From assembly GCA_052387815.1 (NCBI GenBank), contig JBQTIU010000013.1, positions 62,001 through 126,000 of the forward strand: a stretch of 64,000 nucleotides of DNA. The letters are read 5' to 3'. The notes beneath the pieces are model-generated. The model saw only the letters and a list, made by a program, of their open reading frames with translations. It had not been told where the DNA came from and did no database searches. Each line of letters opens with the position of its first letter. Within the stretch, counting starts at the first letter, position 1. The translations under genes and the position numbers were made by a program. The stretch is from JBQTIU01 sp052387815 (lineage in GTDB: Bacteria > Pseudomonadota > Alphaproteobacteria > CACIAM-22H2). This document shows positions 43,501 to 51,192 of this stretch, one piece after another.

Positions 43501-44383
43501 CGCCGGCGAGCGCGATCTGCAGGACCGGGCAATCCGGGGCCGCGAGCGGATCGCCGCCGCTGGCGCCGGCGAGCGCGAAGCCGGTCAAGTTGAGGATCGC
43601 AGCGGGCGGCGCCTCGGCGAACAGCGCGGCGAGTGTCGCCGCGGCGAGGCGGTCCTTGAGGCTGGTCACGAACAGCGGCAAGGCATTGAGGCCGGCCCGG
43701 CCGAGGGCGTCGATGAGGGCGTCGATGGTGCCGGTGTCGGCGGCCTGCACGAGGGCGCGGTAGAAGACGATCGCGACCGTGGCGCCGGGCCGCCAGCGGC
43801 GCTCGATGTCGGCGAGGCTCGGTCGGCTGGCGGCGGGCCAATAAAGTCCGGCGGCGAGCATGGGCGCCGGCTCGCGCCACTGGGTCGGGACGCCGATCGC
43901 GGCGGCGGCGGCGGCGAGGAACCCGGCCGCGTTCTCGGGGCCGCCATGGACGAGGTACTGCCACAGCCGGTGGGCGATCTCGGGCGCCAGCGTCGAGCGC
44001 TCGGCAAGCTCCGGATCGGGCTGGTCGTCGCCGGGCAAGAGGGCGAGCGGAATCCCGCCCTCGCGGCAGGCGGCAACCAGGCGGTCGACGCCGTAGGGCC
44101 AGTAGCCGCGCCCGCCCAACAGCCGGACCACCACCAGCCGGGCCCGCTCGATGACCTTGTCGACATAAAGGTCGACCGACAGGTTGTGAGACAGGCGCAG
44201 GAGGTTGGCGAGCCGCAACGACGGCAACCCCGGCTCGCCCTCAAGCCGTCGCCGGGCCGCGGCCAGCGCCGCGATCTCGCTGTCGGCGGCGGTGAGCACG
44301 ACGATGTCGCCGGGGCTCTGGCCGAGATCGACCGCGGCGCTGCCGTCGGCGATCGTTCCCGGCTGGGTGGCGAGGAGGTGCAT
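40538..44383 (-). CDS. cobN: Cobaltochelatase large subunit CobN
   Basis: 1281 aa, the size of full CobN. It is the catalytic subunit that inserts cobalt into hydrogenobyrinic acid a,c-diamide in the aerobic route, powered by AAA+ partners (CobS/CobT) that are not in the window. Typical blocks: LLRLSHNLSVDLYVDKVIER, SLPGKALALSG-like LPGKALALSGECFPEAALGP, IHFGKHGNLEWLPGKALALS, WGTSNMRTGGDDIAQAMALI and VVHNQDNREHDLLDSDDYYQ with FEGGLAAAVRHLSG. The last about 25 residues (SFVGAGLRPRAGSKPAPTRP) are encoded by a palindromic repeat and are not part of the family core. Overlaps cobO by 4 bp. Confidence 0.95.
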   Translation of the reverse strand: MHLLATQPGTIADGSAAVDLGQSPGDIVVLTAADSEIAALAAARRRLEGEPGLPSLRLANLLRLSHNLSVDLYVDKVIERARLVVVRLLGGRGYWPYGVDRLVAACREGGIPLALLPGDDQPDPELAERSTLAPEIAHRLWQYLVHGGPENAAGFLAAAAAAIGVPTQWREPAPMLAAGLYWPAASRPSLADIERRWRPGATVAIVFYRALVQAADTGTIDALIDALGRAGLNALPLFVTSLKDRLAAATLAALFAEAPPAAILNLTGFALAGASGGDPLAAPDCPVLQIALAGGTAAAWRAATSGLAPRDIAMSVALPELDGRIFSRAVAFKAPRRRDRLSEAELVGYAPLPDRVTFVAELAAAWTRLAAKPAHARRIAVVLANYPNRDGRIGNGVGLDTPASVVGVLKVLSQRGYRVDGAPGDGAELISRLLAGPTNDPGRPFADGAGEFLALADYAEFFAGLPAALQAKVSGRWGEPDRDPCFRSGGFRLGIFRCANLAICLQPARGYNLDPKRSYHDPDLAPPHSYLAFYAWARRRFQADAVIHFGKHGNLEWLPGKALALSGECFPEAALGPTPHLYPFIVNDPGEGTQAKRRAGAVIVDHLTPPLTRAGSYGPLAALETLVDEYYQATGLDPRRTTALAGEIRDLAASTGIGRDCGIAEAEPAASALVKLDAWLCEIKDMQIRDGLHVFGEAPADDRLVELALAIARVPRGGGQGREASLLRALAADLGLAFDPLDCALAAPWTGPRPAALAEGGPWRTNGDAIERLERLAHDLVARTRAPAPGWTRAGAVLDWIAGDLVPAITASGEAEIAGLLRGLDGRRVAAGPAGAPTRGRPEVLPTGRNFYSLDPRSVPTPSAWLIGWKSAELLLARHLQDHGAWPTSLALSAWGTSNMRTGGDDIAQAMALIGTRPTWDAGTRRVTGFEILPPSVLDRPRIDVTLRVSGFFRDAFANLIDLYDSAARAVAALDEPAAINPLGPQVRAEALALAAAGADPEAAARRAGARVFGSKPGAYGAGLQALIDERGWESADDLARAYLTWGGYAYGGGADGEAAHEAFARRLGRVQAVVHNQDNREHDLLDSDDYYQFEGGLAAAVRHLSGRAPAVYHNDHSRPETPKIRTLEEEVARTLRARVVNPKWIAGVMRHGYKGAFEMAATVDYLFAFAATAGAVRDHHFDAVFEAYIGDEAVRAFLAAANPDALAEMSERLLEAEARGLWRPRSNSAHDLLAGMARRRQPAEVPAPTQGTASPSFVGAGLRPRAGSKPAPTRPTARTP
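40563..40612. repeat. Palindromic repeat inside the cobN 3' end
   Basis: GTAGGGGCGGGTTTTGAACC ... GGTCGAAGACCCGCCCCTAC: outer arms GTAGGGGCGGGT and ACCCGCCCCTAC pair perfectly, with inner GCGGGTTTTGAACCCGC. It is related to 17713-17756 and is translated in frame as part of the CobN C-terminus. A further half-copy (GTAGGGGCGGGAAC) is near 40636. Confidence 0.75.
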
Positions 44384-44388
44384 GACGC

Positions 44389-45414
44389 CTAAACTCGAAG
44401 CGCCGCGGAGATGGCCGCGCGGTCCAGCCCCTTGCGGCCGATGACGACAAGCGCGCCGGCGCGTCTCTCGTCCGGCCGCCAGGGGCGGTCGTAATAAGTT
44501 TCGAGGCGCGGCCCGACGCCCTGGAGGGCGAGCCGCATCGGCTTGCCGGGCACGTCGAGGAAGCCCTTCACACGCAGGATCTGGTGCGACGCGATGGCGG
44601 CGCGCACGCGCCGCGCGAAGGGGCCGGGATCGGCGACCGCGCCGGGGGCGACGACGAAGCTCTCGAAATCGTCGTGGTCGTGCTCGCCCGTAAGGTCGGC
44701 GTGCGACGGCCGCGCGGCAAGGTCGTCCTCGGCCGCCGCCGACAGCCCGAGGAGGACGGCGGGAGCGATGGCGCAGAAGCGCGCGGCGATGAGCTTGACC
44801 CCGGGCCGCAAGCGGGCGGCGAGTTCGTCCTCGAGCGAGCGCAGCAGGGCCGGATCGACGAGGTCGGTCTTGTTGAGGACGACGAGATCGGCGCAGGCGA
44901 GCTGATCGGCGAACACCTCCGCGAGCGGGTCGTCGTGCGGGAAGGCCGGGTCCGCCTGGCGGGCGGCGGCGAGGGGATCGGCGAGTCGGCCGGCGGCGAG
45001 CGCGCTGGCGTCGATGATCGCGATCACGCCGTCGACGGTGGTGCGCGACTTGACCTCGGGCCAGGCGAAGGCGCGCACCAGCGGCTTGGGCAACGCCAGG
45101 CCCGAGGTCTCGACGACGATGTGGTCGGGCGGCGCCGGGCGGTCGAGCAGCCGGCCGATGGTCGGCAGGAAGTCGTCGGCGACCGTGCAGCAGATGCAGC
45201 CGTTGGCGAGCTCGATCAGGTCGTCCTCGCAGGCTGCGGCGAGGCCGCAGCCGAGCAACAGCTCGCGGTCGATGCCGAGCTCGCCGAACTCGTTGATGAT
45301 AAGCGCGATCCTCGCCCCGTTGGCGTGCGCAATCAGGTGGCGCAGCAGACTGGTCTTGCCGGCGCCGAGGAAGCCGGTGACGACCGTGGCCGGGATGCGG
45401 GGGCCGAGCTGCAT
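44389..45414 (-). CDS. cobW: CobW-family GTP-binding metallochaperone
   Basis: 341 aa from ATG 45414 (MQLGPRIPATVVTGFLGAGK), chosen for an AGGA six bases upstream; an ATG 15 bp earlier overlaps cobU. G3E GTPase: Walker A GFLGAGKTS, metal site GCICCTVADDF (CxCC), and a His-rich stretch near HADLTGEHDHDD, then a C-terminal CobW_C domain (ILRVKGFLDVPGKPMRLALQ). CobW proteins deliver cobalt to the chelatase; the gene lies between cobU and cobN. Confidence 0.93.
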   Translation of the reverse strand: MQLGPRIPATVVTGFLGAGKTSLLRHLIAHANGARIALIINEFGELGIDRELLLGCGLAAACEDDLIELANGCICCTVADDFLPTIGRLLDRPAPPDHIVVETSGLALPKPLVRAFAWPEVKSRTTVDGVIAIIDASALAAGRLADPLAAARQADPAFPHDDPLAEVFADQLACADLVVLNKTDLVDPALLRSLEDELAARLRPGVKLIAARFCAIAPAVLLGLSAAAEDDLAARPSHADLTGEHDHDDFESFVVAPGAVADPGPFARRVRAAIASHQILRVKGFLDVPGKPMRLALQGVGPRLETYYDRPWRPDERRAGALVVIGRKGLDRAAISAALRV

Positions 45415-45421
45415 CGCCGTC

Positions 45422-45988
45422 CTATCCATCCTTGACGACGAGCGGCAGGCCGGCGGCCATGAACACCACCCGCTGGGCCGCGGCGCCGACCGCCTGGTGG
45501 AGGCGCCCGGCGTGGTCGCGGAAGGCGCGGGCTGGCGCGTTGTCGGGCACGATGCCGAGCCCGACCTCGTTGGAGACGAACACGACCGGTCCTTCCAGGC
45601 GCGCCAGGACGGCCACCAGCCGGCCGCTCTCGGCGGCGGCGTCGCGGCCCGCGGCCATGAGGTTGGAAAGCCACAGGGTGAGGCAATCGACCAGGATCGG
45701 ACGGCGGCTCTCGCTCACCAGCGCGCCCGCCAGCTCGAGCGGCTCCTCGCGCAAGCGCCAGCTCGGCCCGCGCCGGGCGCGATGCTCGGCGATGCGCGCC
45801 GCCATCTCGGCGTCGCCCGCCGCGGCGGTGGCGAGATAGAGCCCGCTGGCGCCGGGCGCCAGGGCGCCTTCGATGAGGCGCTCGGCATACGCGCTTTTCC
45901 CTGAGCGCGCGCCGCCGAGGACGAGCGTGAGCGCCGGAAGGAAATTGCCGGATGCCGTCGCGCTGGCGACAGATAATGGATCAGCCAA
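45422..45988 (-). CDS. cobU: Adenosylcobinamide kinase / guanylyltransferase
   Basis: 188 aa, also called CobP. It phosphorylates adenosylcobinamide and adds GMP. TLVLGGARSGKSAYAERLIE is the P-loop; VDCLTLWLSNLM and VVFVSNEVGLGIVPDNAPAR are family signatures. It starts at TTG 45988 with GGGAGG upstream. First gene after the cobalamin riboswitch. Confidence 0.94.
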   Translation of the reverse strand: MADPLSVASATASGNFLPALTLVLGGARSGKSAYAERLIEGALAPGASGLYLATAAAGDAEMAARIAEHRARRGPSWRLREEPLELAGALVSESRRPILVDCLTLWLSNLMAAGRDAAAESGRLVAVLARLEGPVVFVSNEVGLGIVPDNAPARAFRDHAGRLHQAVGAAAQRVVFMAAGLPLVVKDG

Positions 45989-46021
45989 AGATCCTCCCGC
46001 CGAGGACGAAACCGGCCGCCG

Positions 46022-46038
46022 GGGCGGCGATGCCGCCC
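46022..46038 (-). promoter_or_regulatory. GC hairpin between the riboswitch and cobU
   Basis: GGGCGGC-GAT-GCCGCCC is a perfect 7-bp stem with a 3-nt loop lying between the B12 box and the cobU Shine-Dalgarno. There is no T-run after it. It may be part of the expression platform (alternative pairing rather than intrinsic termination). Confidence 0.45.
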
Positions 46039-46044
46039 AGGCCG

Positions 46045-46212
46045 CGTCCGGGAGGTCTCCTGGCTCGGGGTCTCAGACCTGCGGCCGCCTTCCCGACCAG
46101 GGGTCAGTGGCAAAAGAGGCCGTGGTCTCGCCGCTCACAGTTGCGGGGGCAGCGCCGGCTTGGCGGCAGGACGCCGCTTCACCGGACTTCCCTGTCCGGA
46201 CGCGAGCGCCAA
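46045..46212 (-). promoter_or_regulatory. Cobalamin riboswitch
   Basis: On the minus strand the leader of cobU contains the conserved elements in order: GGGAAGTCCGGTGAA, then CTGCCCCCGCAACTGTGAGC, GCCACTG (46110 region) and the B12 box AGCCAGGAGACC (46054-46065). This matches the adenosylcobalamin/cobalamin riboswitch consensus that represses B12 synthesis and transport genes when B12 is abundant. It starts about 60 bp upstream of the cobU start and should control cobU-cobW-cobN-cobO-cobQ. Exact ends of the P1 stem are approximate. Confidence 0.95.
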
Positions 46213-46293
46213 GCTAGCACGCGCGAGCGCCTGAAGCCAGAGGAAAAAGGGTGCACGGGACCGTGAGCGGTCGCGCATGCGGCCCGCTTGCGC

Positions 46294-47082
46294 TCAACCC
46301 TGCAGTCGCAGGGTCTTGATCGCCTCGGTGCGGATTTCCTCGGTCAGCCGCGCCTTGTAGGCGGCGAATTCGGGCGCGGTCTTCATCTTGTAATCGCGCG
46401 GATGCGGCAGGTCGATCGCGATGTCGCATTTGACCCGCCCGGGCCGGGCCGACATGACGACCACGCGGCTGGCGAGGAAGATCGCCTCGTCGATGTCGTG
46501 GGTGACGAACAGCACGGTCTTGCGGTCCAGCTCCCAGATCCCGAGCAGCAACTCCTGCATCAGCGCCCGCGTCTGGTAGTCGAGCGCGCCGAACGGCTCG
46601 TCGAGCAGCAGGATCTTGGGATCGTTGGCAAGGGCGCGGGCCAGCGCGGTGCGCTGCTGCATGCCGCCCGACAGCATTTTCGGATAGTGGTCCTCGAAGC
46701 CGCGCAAGCCCACGCGCCCGATGAAGAAATCGGCGCGTTCGGCCTGCCGCGCCTTCGCCATGCCCTTCTCGCGCAGGCCGAAGCAGATGTTGTCGCGCAC
46801 GCTGAGCCACGGGAACAGCGTGTAGGACTGGAACACCATGCCGCGGTCGGCGCCGGGGCCGGTGGCCTCCTCGCCGTCCAGGACGACGGTCCCCGTGGTC
46901 GGCTCGGTGAGGCCGGCGACGATGCGCAGCAGGGTCGATTTCCCGCAACCCGACGGGCCGAGGATGACGATGAAATCGCGGTCGGCGACGACGAGATCGA
47001 TCGGCTCGAGCGCCCGCACCGGCGGGCGGCCCTTGACCCCGCGAAAGACGCGGCTCACGCCCACGATGCCGAGCTCGCTCAT
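46294..47082 (-). CDS. NitT/TauT-type ABC transporter ATPase
   Basis: 262 aa. Walker A GPSGCGKST, Q-loop VFQSYTLFPWLSV, signature LSGGMQQRTALARALANDPK, Walker B ILLLDEPFGALDYQTR and switch VTHDIDEAI are intact. It is the ATPase of the second NitT/TauT importer in the window and overlaps the permease gene by 4 bp. It lies directly upstream of the riboswitch region on the same strand but its own leader is separate. Confidence 0.92.
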   Translation of the reverse strand: MSELGIVGVSRVFRGVKGRPPVRALEPIDLVVADRDFIVILGPSGCGKSTLLRIVAGLTEPTTGTVVLDGEEATGPGADRGMVFQSYTLFPWLSVRDNICFGLREKGMAKARQAERADFFIGRVGLRGFEDHYPKMLSGGMQQRTALARALANDPKILLLDEPFGALDYQTRALMQELLLGIWELDRKTVLFVTHDIDEAIFLASRVVVMSARPGRVKCDIAIDLPHPRDYKMKTAPEFAAYKARLTEEIRTEAIKTLRLQG

Positions 47083-47867
47083 GCGCCGGCATACCAAGGA
47101 TAGAGGCGCTGGTTCGCTTCCTTGAACAGGAAATCCGACACCAGGCCGATGACGCCGATCATCAGGATGCCGAAGATCATCTGGCCGGTGTCGAGCAGGC
47201 GCTGCGAGTCCATGATCATATGCCCGATGCCGGAACTCGCGCCGATCAGCTCGGCCACGATCACGTAGGTCCACGCCCAGCCAAGGACGAGGCGCAAGCA
47301 CTCGGCGATCTGCGGCGCCGCCGCCGGCAGCATGACGCGCCTGACGATGCCCGCCGGCTTGGCGCCAAGCGTATAGGCCGCCTCCACCAAGTCGAGGCGC
47401 GTCGAGCCGACGATCACCGCCACCATGATCACGATCTGAAAGAACGAGCCGATGAAGATCACCGACAGTTTCTGCGCCTCGCCGATGCCGGCCCACAGGA
47501 TCAAGAGCGGAATGAAGGCTGAGGCCGGCAGGTAGCGGGCGAAGGAAATGAACGGCTCGAAGAACGCCTCGACGGGCTTGAAGGCGCCCATGGCGATGCC
47601 GAGCGGGACGCCGATCGCCGCCGCGATGAGGAAGCCGCCGACCACCCGCCAGATGGTCACCAAGACGTCGAACAGGAAGCCGTATTCGACGAACAGGTCG
47701 AGGCCGGAATCGAGCGCCTTGCCGGGATTGGCGAGGAACAGCGGCGGCACCACGCCGCCGTAGGTGACGGCCGCCCACAGCAGCAGGAAGAGGACGAAAA
47801 ACAGTGTCCCCAGGATGACGCGGAGCCCGGGGGACACCGGCTTGAGCGGCGTGAAAAACCCCTTCAC
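47079..47867 (-). CDS. NitT/TauT-type ABC transporter permease
   Basis: 262 aa, about six membrane segments. The BPD_transp_1 ATPase-contact loop is LVEAAYTLGAKPAGIVRRVM followed by LPAAAPQIAECLRLVLGWAW. The N-terminus ends a first helix at VILGTLFFVLFLLLWAAVTY. It lies 23 bp downstream of the binding-protein gene and overlaps the ATPase gene by 4 bp. Confidence 0.92.
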   Translation of the reverse strand: MKGFFTPLKPVSPGLRVILGTLFFVLFLLLWAAVTYGGVVPPLFLANPGKALDSGLDLFVEYGFLFDVLVTIWRVVGGFLIAAAIGVPLGIAMGAFKPVEAFFEPFISFARYLPASAFIPLLILWAGIGEAQKLSVIFIGSFFQIVIMVAVIVGSTRLDLVEAAYTLGAKPAGIVRRVMLPAAAPQIAECLRLVLGWAWTYVIVAELIGASSGIGHMIMDSQRLLDTGQMIFGILMIGVIGLVSDFLFKEANQRLYPWYAGA

Positions 47868-47890
47868 GACGCGGGGCGAAACGGGCGAGT

Positions 47891-48880
47891 TCAGGACTGC
47901 GGCTTGAGGAAGCGGTCGTCCATCATCGCCTTGAGGTCGGGGATGTCCTTGATGACGCCGGCCTCCTTCTGGAGATCGGCCGCGTATTGCAGGAAGGCCA
48001 GCATCTCCTTCGCGAAGTATTCGTTGTTGGCCTTGCGGTCCTGCCAGGCGATGAAGGACGCCGACTTGGCGAACTCCGTGCCCGCCTGCTTGACCACTGC
48101 GCCCATGATCTCGTGGGACCTGGCCGGATTGGCCTTGATCATCTCGAGCGCGTCGAAGAAGCCTTCGACCACGGCGCGCACCAGGCGCGGATTCTTGGCG
48201 ATGAATTCGGGCTGGAAGGCGAGCGTATCGACCACGACCGGATAGTCCTTGGTGGTGACCAGGATCGAGCCGGCCGACGGCATGGCGCGGATCTGCGACA
48301 GGTAGGGCTCGTAGGTGACGACGGCGTCGTGCTGGCCGGCGACGAACGAGGTGGCGGCGTCCTTGGGGCTGAATTTGACGATGTTGACATCCTTGAGCGT
48401 CAAGTTGTTGCGCTTGAGGATGTAGGCGAGGGTGAAGTACGGCGTGGTGCCCGCGCCGTCGACCGCCACGGTCTTGCCCTTGAGGTCGGCGACGGTCTTG
48501 ATCGACGAGCGCACGGCGATGCCGTCGCCGCCATCCGACTTGTCGAGGAGCAGGACCTGCGTGAGCTTGACGCCCGCCGCGGTGTAGGCGATGTGGGTGT
48601 CGACCGTGGTCGCGATGGCCTGGAGGTCGCCCGCCGCCATCGCCAGGTGGCGCTGCATCTGCGGCACGAACTTGATCTCGACGTCGACGCCGTGCTTCTT
48701 GAACAGGCCGTCCTTCTCGGCCAGCGACAGCGGCGCGAAGCCGGTCCAGCCGCTCATCCCGAGCACGATTTTCGGCATCGCCTGCGCGCGCTGCGCGGGC
48801 TCGGCGCCGGCGGAGGCCATCGCCAGCGCCGAGACGACCGCCCCGGCCACCAGGCCGAGGACCCTGGATTTACGGACCAT
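47891..48880 (-). CDS. NitT/TauT-type ABC transporter substrate-binding protein
   Basis: 329 aa with signal peptide (MVRKSRVLGLVAGAVVSALA, cleavage near SAGAEP). IVLGMSGWTGFAPLSLAEKD, GLFKKHGVDVEIKFVPQM, TVADLKGKTVAVDGAGTTPY and SFVAGQHDAVVTYEPYLSQI place it in the NMT1/SsuA/TauA-like family; the MSGWTGFAPLxLAEKxGLF opening is common in importers next to urea-carboxylase or unknown amine genes. Ligand not assignable. First gene of the operon with the permease and ATPase. Location beside the B12 operon raises but does not prove a link to cobalt or corrinoid precursors. Confidence 0.88.
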   Translation of the reverse strand: MVRKSRVLGLVAGAVVSALAMASAGAEPAQRAQAMPKIVLGMSGWTGFAPLSLAEKDGLFKKHGVDVEIKFVPQMQRHLAMAAGDLQAIATTVDTHIAYTAAGVKLTQVLLLDKSDGGDGIAVRSSIKTVADLKGKTVAVDGAGTTPYFTLAYILKRNNLTLKDVNIVKFSPKDAATSFVAGQHDAVVTYEPYLSQIRAMPSAGSILVTTKDYPVVVDTLAFQPEFIAKNPRLVRAVVEGFFDALEMIKANPARSHEIMGAVVKQAGTEFAKSASFIAWQDRKANNEYFAKEMLAFLQYAADLQKEAGVIKDIPDLKAMMDDRFLKPQS

Positions 48881-49038
48881 GTCGATCTCCCTGTTGCGGT
48901 TCGCTGAAATGGCGGGGGGATCTTACCCCAGCCGGGCTGCCATCGTAGCTACGGCCTGCGGCTTTGTCGAGCCAGCCCCCGCGCTGGCGCCGGCGGGCGG
49001 TGCGGCGCTACACTGTCCGCCTCGACGGAGGTGCCGCC

Positions 49039-49564
49039 ATGAAGCCTTGCACCCTTGCCATGGCGTTGGTGGTCGCACCGACGGTCCTCGCCGGTGCGGC
49101 GGCAGGCCCGGCCGTCGCGCAATCCGCGAGCGGGACCAGCGACGAGCACACCCTGCGGCAGGGCGAGGAGATCATCGCCTACGGCTTTCCGCTGCGCGGC
49201 CTGTTGGCCTCGGGCGCGAGCCTCACCACCGGCACGGTGAGCGCGCTCGCCGGCATCTGCGACGACCCCAACCGGTTGCAGATGACCGCGCCCGTTGAGC
49301 CCGGCAACAGCGGCGGGCCGCTGCTCGAGCGCGGCGGCACCGAGGTCGGCGCGATCGTAAGCAAACCCGGCGCGACGGTGGTCGCCGGCCGGCCAACCGA
49401 CATCCCGCAGAACGTCAATTTCGCGCTCCTCGGCCGCGGTCGCCAGGGACTTCCTCGAAGCCAACCAGGGCGCCTGCGAGACGGCGTCCCCGGGGCGGCC
49501 CAAGAAGGTCGCCGACATCGCCGACCGGGCGCGACGCTACCCCGTCGTCGAGGGCTGGAAATAG
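49039..49564 (+). pseudogene. Decapitated, frameshifted trypsin-like serine protease
   Basis: A signal peptide (MKPCTLAMALVVAPTVLAGA) runs directly into the second half of an S1C-type protease: GEEIIAYGFPLRGLLASGAS, then LQMTAPVEPGNSGGPLLERG (catalytic Ser in GNSGGPL) and DIPQNVNFAL. The catalytic His and Asp part that should lie between is absent. After NVNFAL at about 49427 the frame must shift by one base to continue with the conserved AAVARDFLEANQGACETA and VADIADRARRYPVVEGWK to the stop at 49564. The N-terminal loss plus the frameshift make it a likely relic. Confidence 0.7.
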
Positions 49565-49610
49565 GCTTGTCCCGGACCGGCGGTCCCCGCACCCCTGGGG
49601 CGCGTTTGCG

Positions 49611-50465
49611 TTGACCCCATCCTCGTGCCTTGGCGGGCTGGTCGTGGCGGCTTGCCTGGCGTCGGGCGCCGCGAGCTGGGCCAGCGCCGCCGAGCCGGTC
49701 GATCTCGAGCTCGTGCTCGCGGTCGACGTCTCGGGCAGCATCGATCGCCAAGAGGCGACGCTGCAGCGCCACGGCTATGTCGCGGCCCTCACCGATCCCT
49801 TGGTCCTCCATACCGTCCGGCAGGGCGCGTTCGGGCGCGTCGCCATGGCCTATGTCGAATGGGCCGGGGCCGAACATCGGCGGCTGGTCGTCGATTGGAC
49901 ATCGATCCACGACCAGGCGAGCGCGCATTCCTTCGCCGCCGCGATCGCCGCCGCGCCGGCGCTGAGCGGGGTGAGCACCTCGATCAGCGGCGCCATCGAG
50001 TTCGCCGTGCCGTTGTTCGGCACCGGCGGCTTCAAGGGCGCGCGCCGGGTCATCGACATCTCGGGCGACGGCCCCAACAACCAGGGCGCGCTCGTCGCCT
50101 TGGCGCGCGACCGGGCGCTCGCCGCCGGCATCACGATCAACGGCCTGGCGATTCTCAACGACCGGCCGAACCGGTCGAATTTTCCGAGCTTGCCGGACCT
50201 CGACCTCTATTACGAAGGCTGCGTCATCGGCGGGCCCGGCGCCTTCGTCATCGTCGCCGACGGGTTCGCGACCTTCGCCACCGCCATCCGCAAGAAGCTG
50301 ATCCTGGAGATCGCCGGGCTTGCCCCGCGGCGCGGCGCGGCCATCCCGGCGCGCCTTGGGCGGGGCGTGCCGCATGGGCCTTCCCGCGCCCGGCCCGTCT
50401 ACGCGCCGGGCTGCGATATCGGCGAGCGGCAGTTGCGCGAGTACTTCCGCGGCCGGATGAATTGA
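49611..50465 (+). CDS. DUF1194 von Willebrand factor A-like secreted protein
   Basis: 284 aa from a TTG start with a signal peptide (cleavage near ASAAEP). VDLELVLAVDVSGSIDRQEA contains the MIDAS motif DVSGS; RRVIDISGDGPNNQGAL carries the second MIDAS segment. It is a single VWA domain to about residue 240, with a basic tail. DUF1194 is common in alphaproteobacteria and has no characterised function; the MIDAS residues indicate metal-dependent protein binding. Confidence 0.82.
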   Translation: MTPSSCLGGLVVAACLASGAASWASAAEPVDLELVLAVDVSGSIDRQEATLQRHGYVAALTDPLVLHTVRQGAFGRVAMAYVEWAGAEHRRLVVDWTSIHDQASAHSFAAAIAAAPALSGVSTSISGAIEFAVPLFGTGGFKGARRVIDISGDGPNNQGALVALARDRALAAGITINGLAILNDRPNRSNFPSLPDLDLYYEGCVIGGPGAFVIVADGFATFATAIRKKLILEIAGLAPRRGAAIPARLGRGVPHGPSRARPVYAPGCDIGERQLREYFRGRMN

Positions 50466-50481
50466 CGCCGCGCACCAAGAC

Positions 50482-51150
50482 CTATCGCCGGGTCGGCGCC
50501 GGTGCGGCCGCACCCGTCAGACAGGCCACGCCGGTGCCGCCGAGCCCGCAATATCCGCCGGGGTTCTTGGCGAGATACTGCTGGTGATACTCCTCGGCGT
50601 AGAAGAACTCCGGGACGTCGACGATCTCGGTGGTGATGCGCGCCAAGCCGGCCTTGGTAAGAGCCTGCTGAAAGGCCGCGAGGGAGGCTTCGGCCGCGCG
50701 CCGCTGCGCCGGCGAAGCGACATAGATGCCCGACCGGTATTGCGTGCCGACGTCATTTCCCTGACGCATGCCCTGGGTCGGATCGTGGCTCTCCCAGAAC
50801 ACCTTGAGCAGGGCTTCGTAGCCGAGCCGGCGCGGATCGAAGACGACGCGCACGACCTCGTTGTGGCCGGTCATGCCCGTGCAAACTTCCTCATAACTCG
50901 GGTTGGGCGTGGCGCCGCCGGCGTACCCGACCGCTGTCGCGAAGACGCCGGGGAGCCGCCAAAACTCGCGCTCGGCGCCCCAGAAGCATCCCATCCCGAA
51001 CATCGCCGTCTCGAGACCGGCGGGAAAGGGCGACGCCATCGGATTGCCGTTGACGAAATGGGTCGCCGGGATCGGCAGGGGTTGCTGGCGCCCGGGAAGC
51101 GCATCGGCGGGCGCCGGTATGTCGAGTTTTTTTCGCGACCTCAGCCACAT
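50482..51150 (-). CDS. msrA: Peptide methionine sulfoxide reductase MsrA
   Basis: 222 aa. FGMGCFWGAEREFWRLPGVF holds the catalytic Cys of the GCFWG motif; TGMTGHNEVVRVVFDPRRLG, FWESHDPTQGMRQGNDVGTQ and QQYLAKNPGGYCGLGGTGVA (C-terminal recycling Cys) follow. It reduces methionine-S-sulfoxide. The N-terminal extension (LDIPAPADALPGRQQPLPIP) is shared with the longer alphaproteobacterial MsrA proteins and supports the start at 51150. Confidence 0.95.
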   Translation of the reverse strand: MWLRSRKKLDIPAPADALPGRQQPLPIPATHFVNGNPMASPFPAGLETAMFGMGCFWGAEREFWRLPGVFATAVGYAGGATPNPSYEEVCTGMTGHNEVVRVVFDPRRLGYEALLKVFWESHDPTQGMRQGNDVGTQYRSGIYVASPAQRRAAEASLAAFQQALTKAGLARITTEIVDVPEFFYAEEYHQQYLAKNPGGYCGLGGTGVACLTGAAAPAPTRR

Positions 51151-51192
51151 CGCTCGCTCTCCCTTTCCATGGGCGAACGCGCTCGCCCGGGG

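Noticed and set aside
39936..43964. 1342-codon minus-strand frame covering cobO and most of cobN
   Set aside because: Only its last about 200 codons (cobO) are real; the rest is out of frame with cobN.
41735..44392. 885-codon open frame on the plus strand opposite cobN
   Set aside because: Arises from the high third-position G+C of cobN; the translation is compositionally biased (Arg, Gly, Ala, Asp) and has no family motif.
46294..48880. Assignment of the second NitT/TauT importer as a cobalt transporter
   Set aside because: It is next to the B12 operon but has no cobalt-transport family features and no riboswitch of its own.
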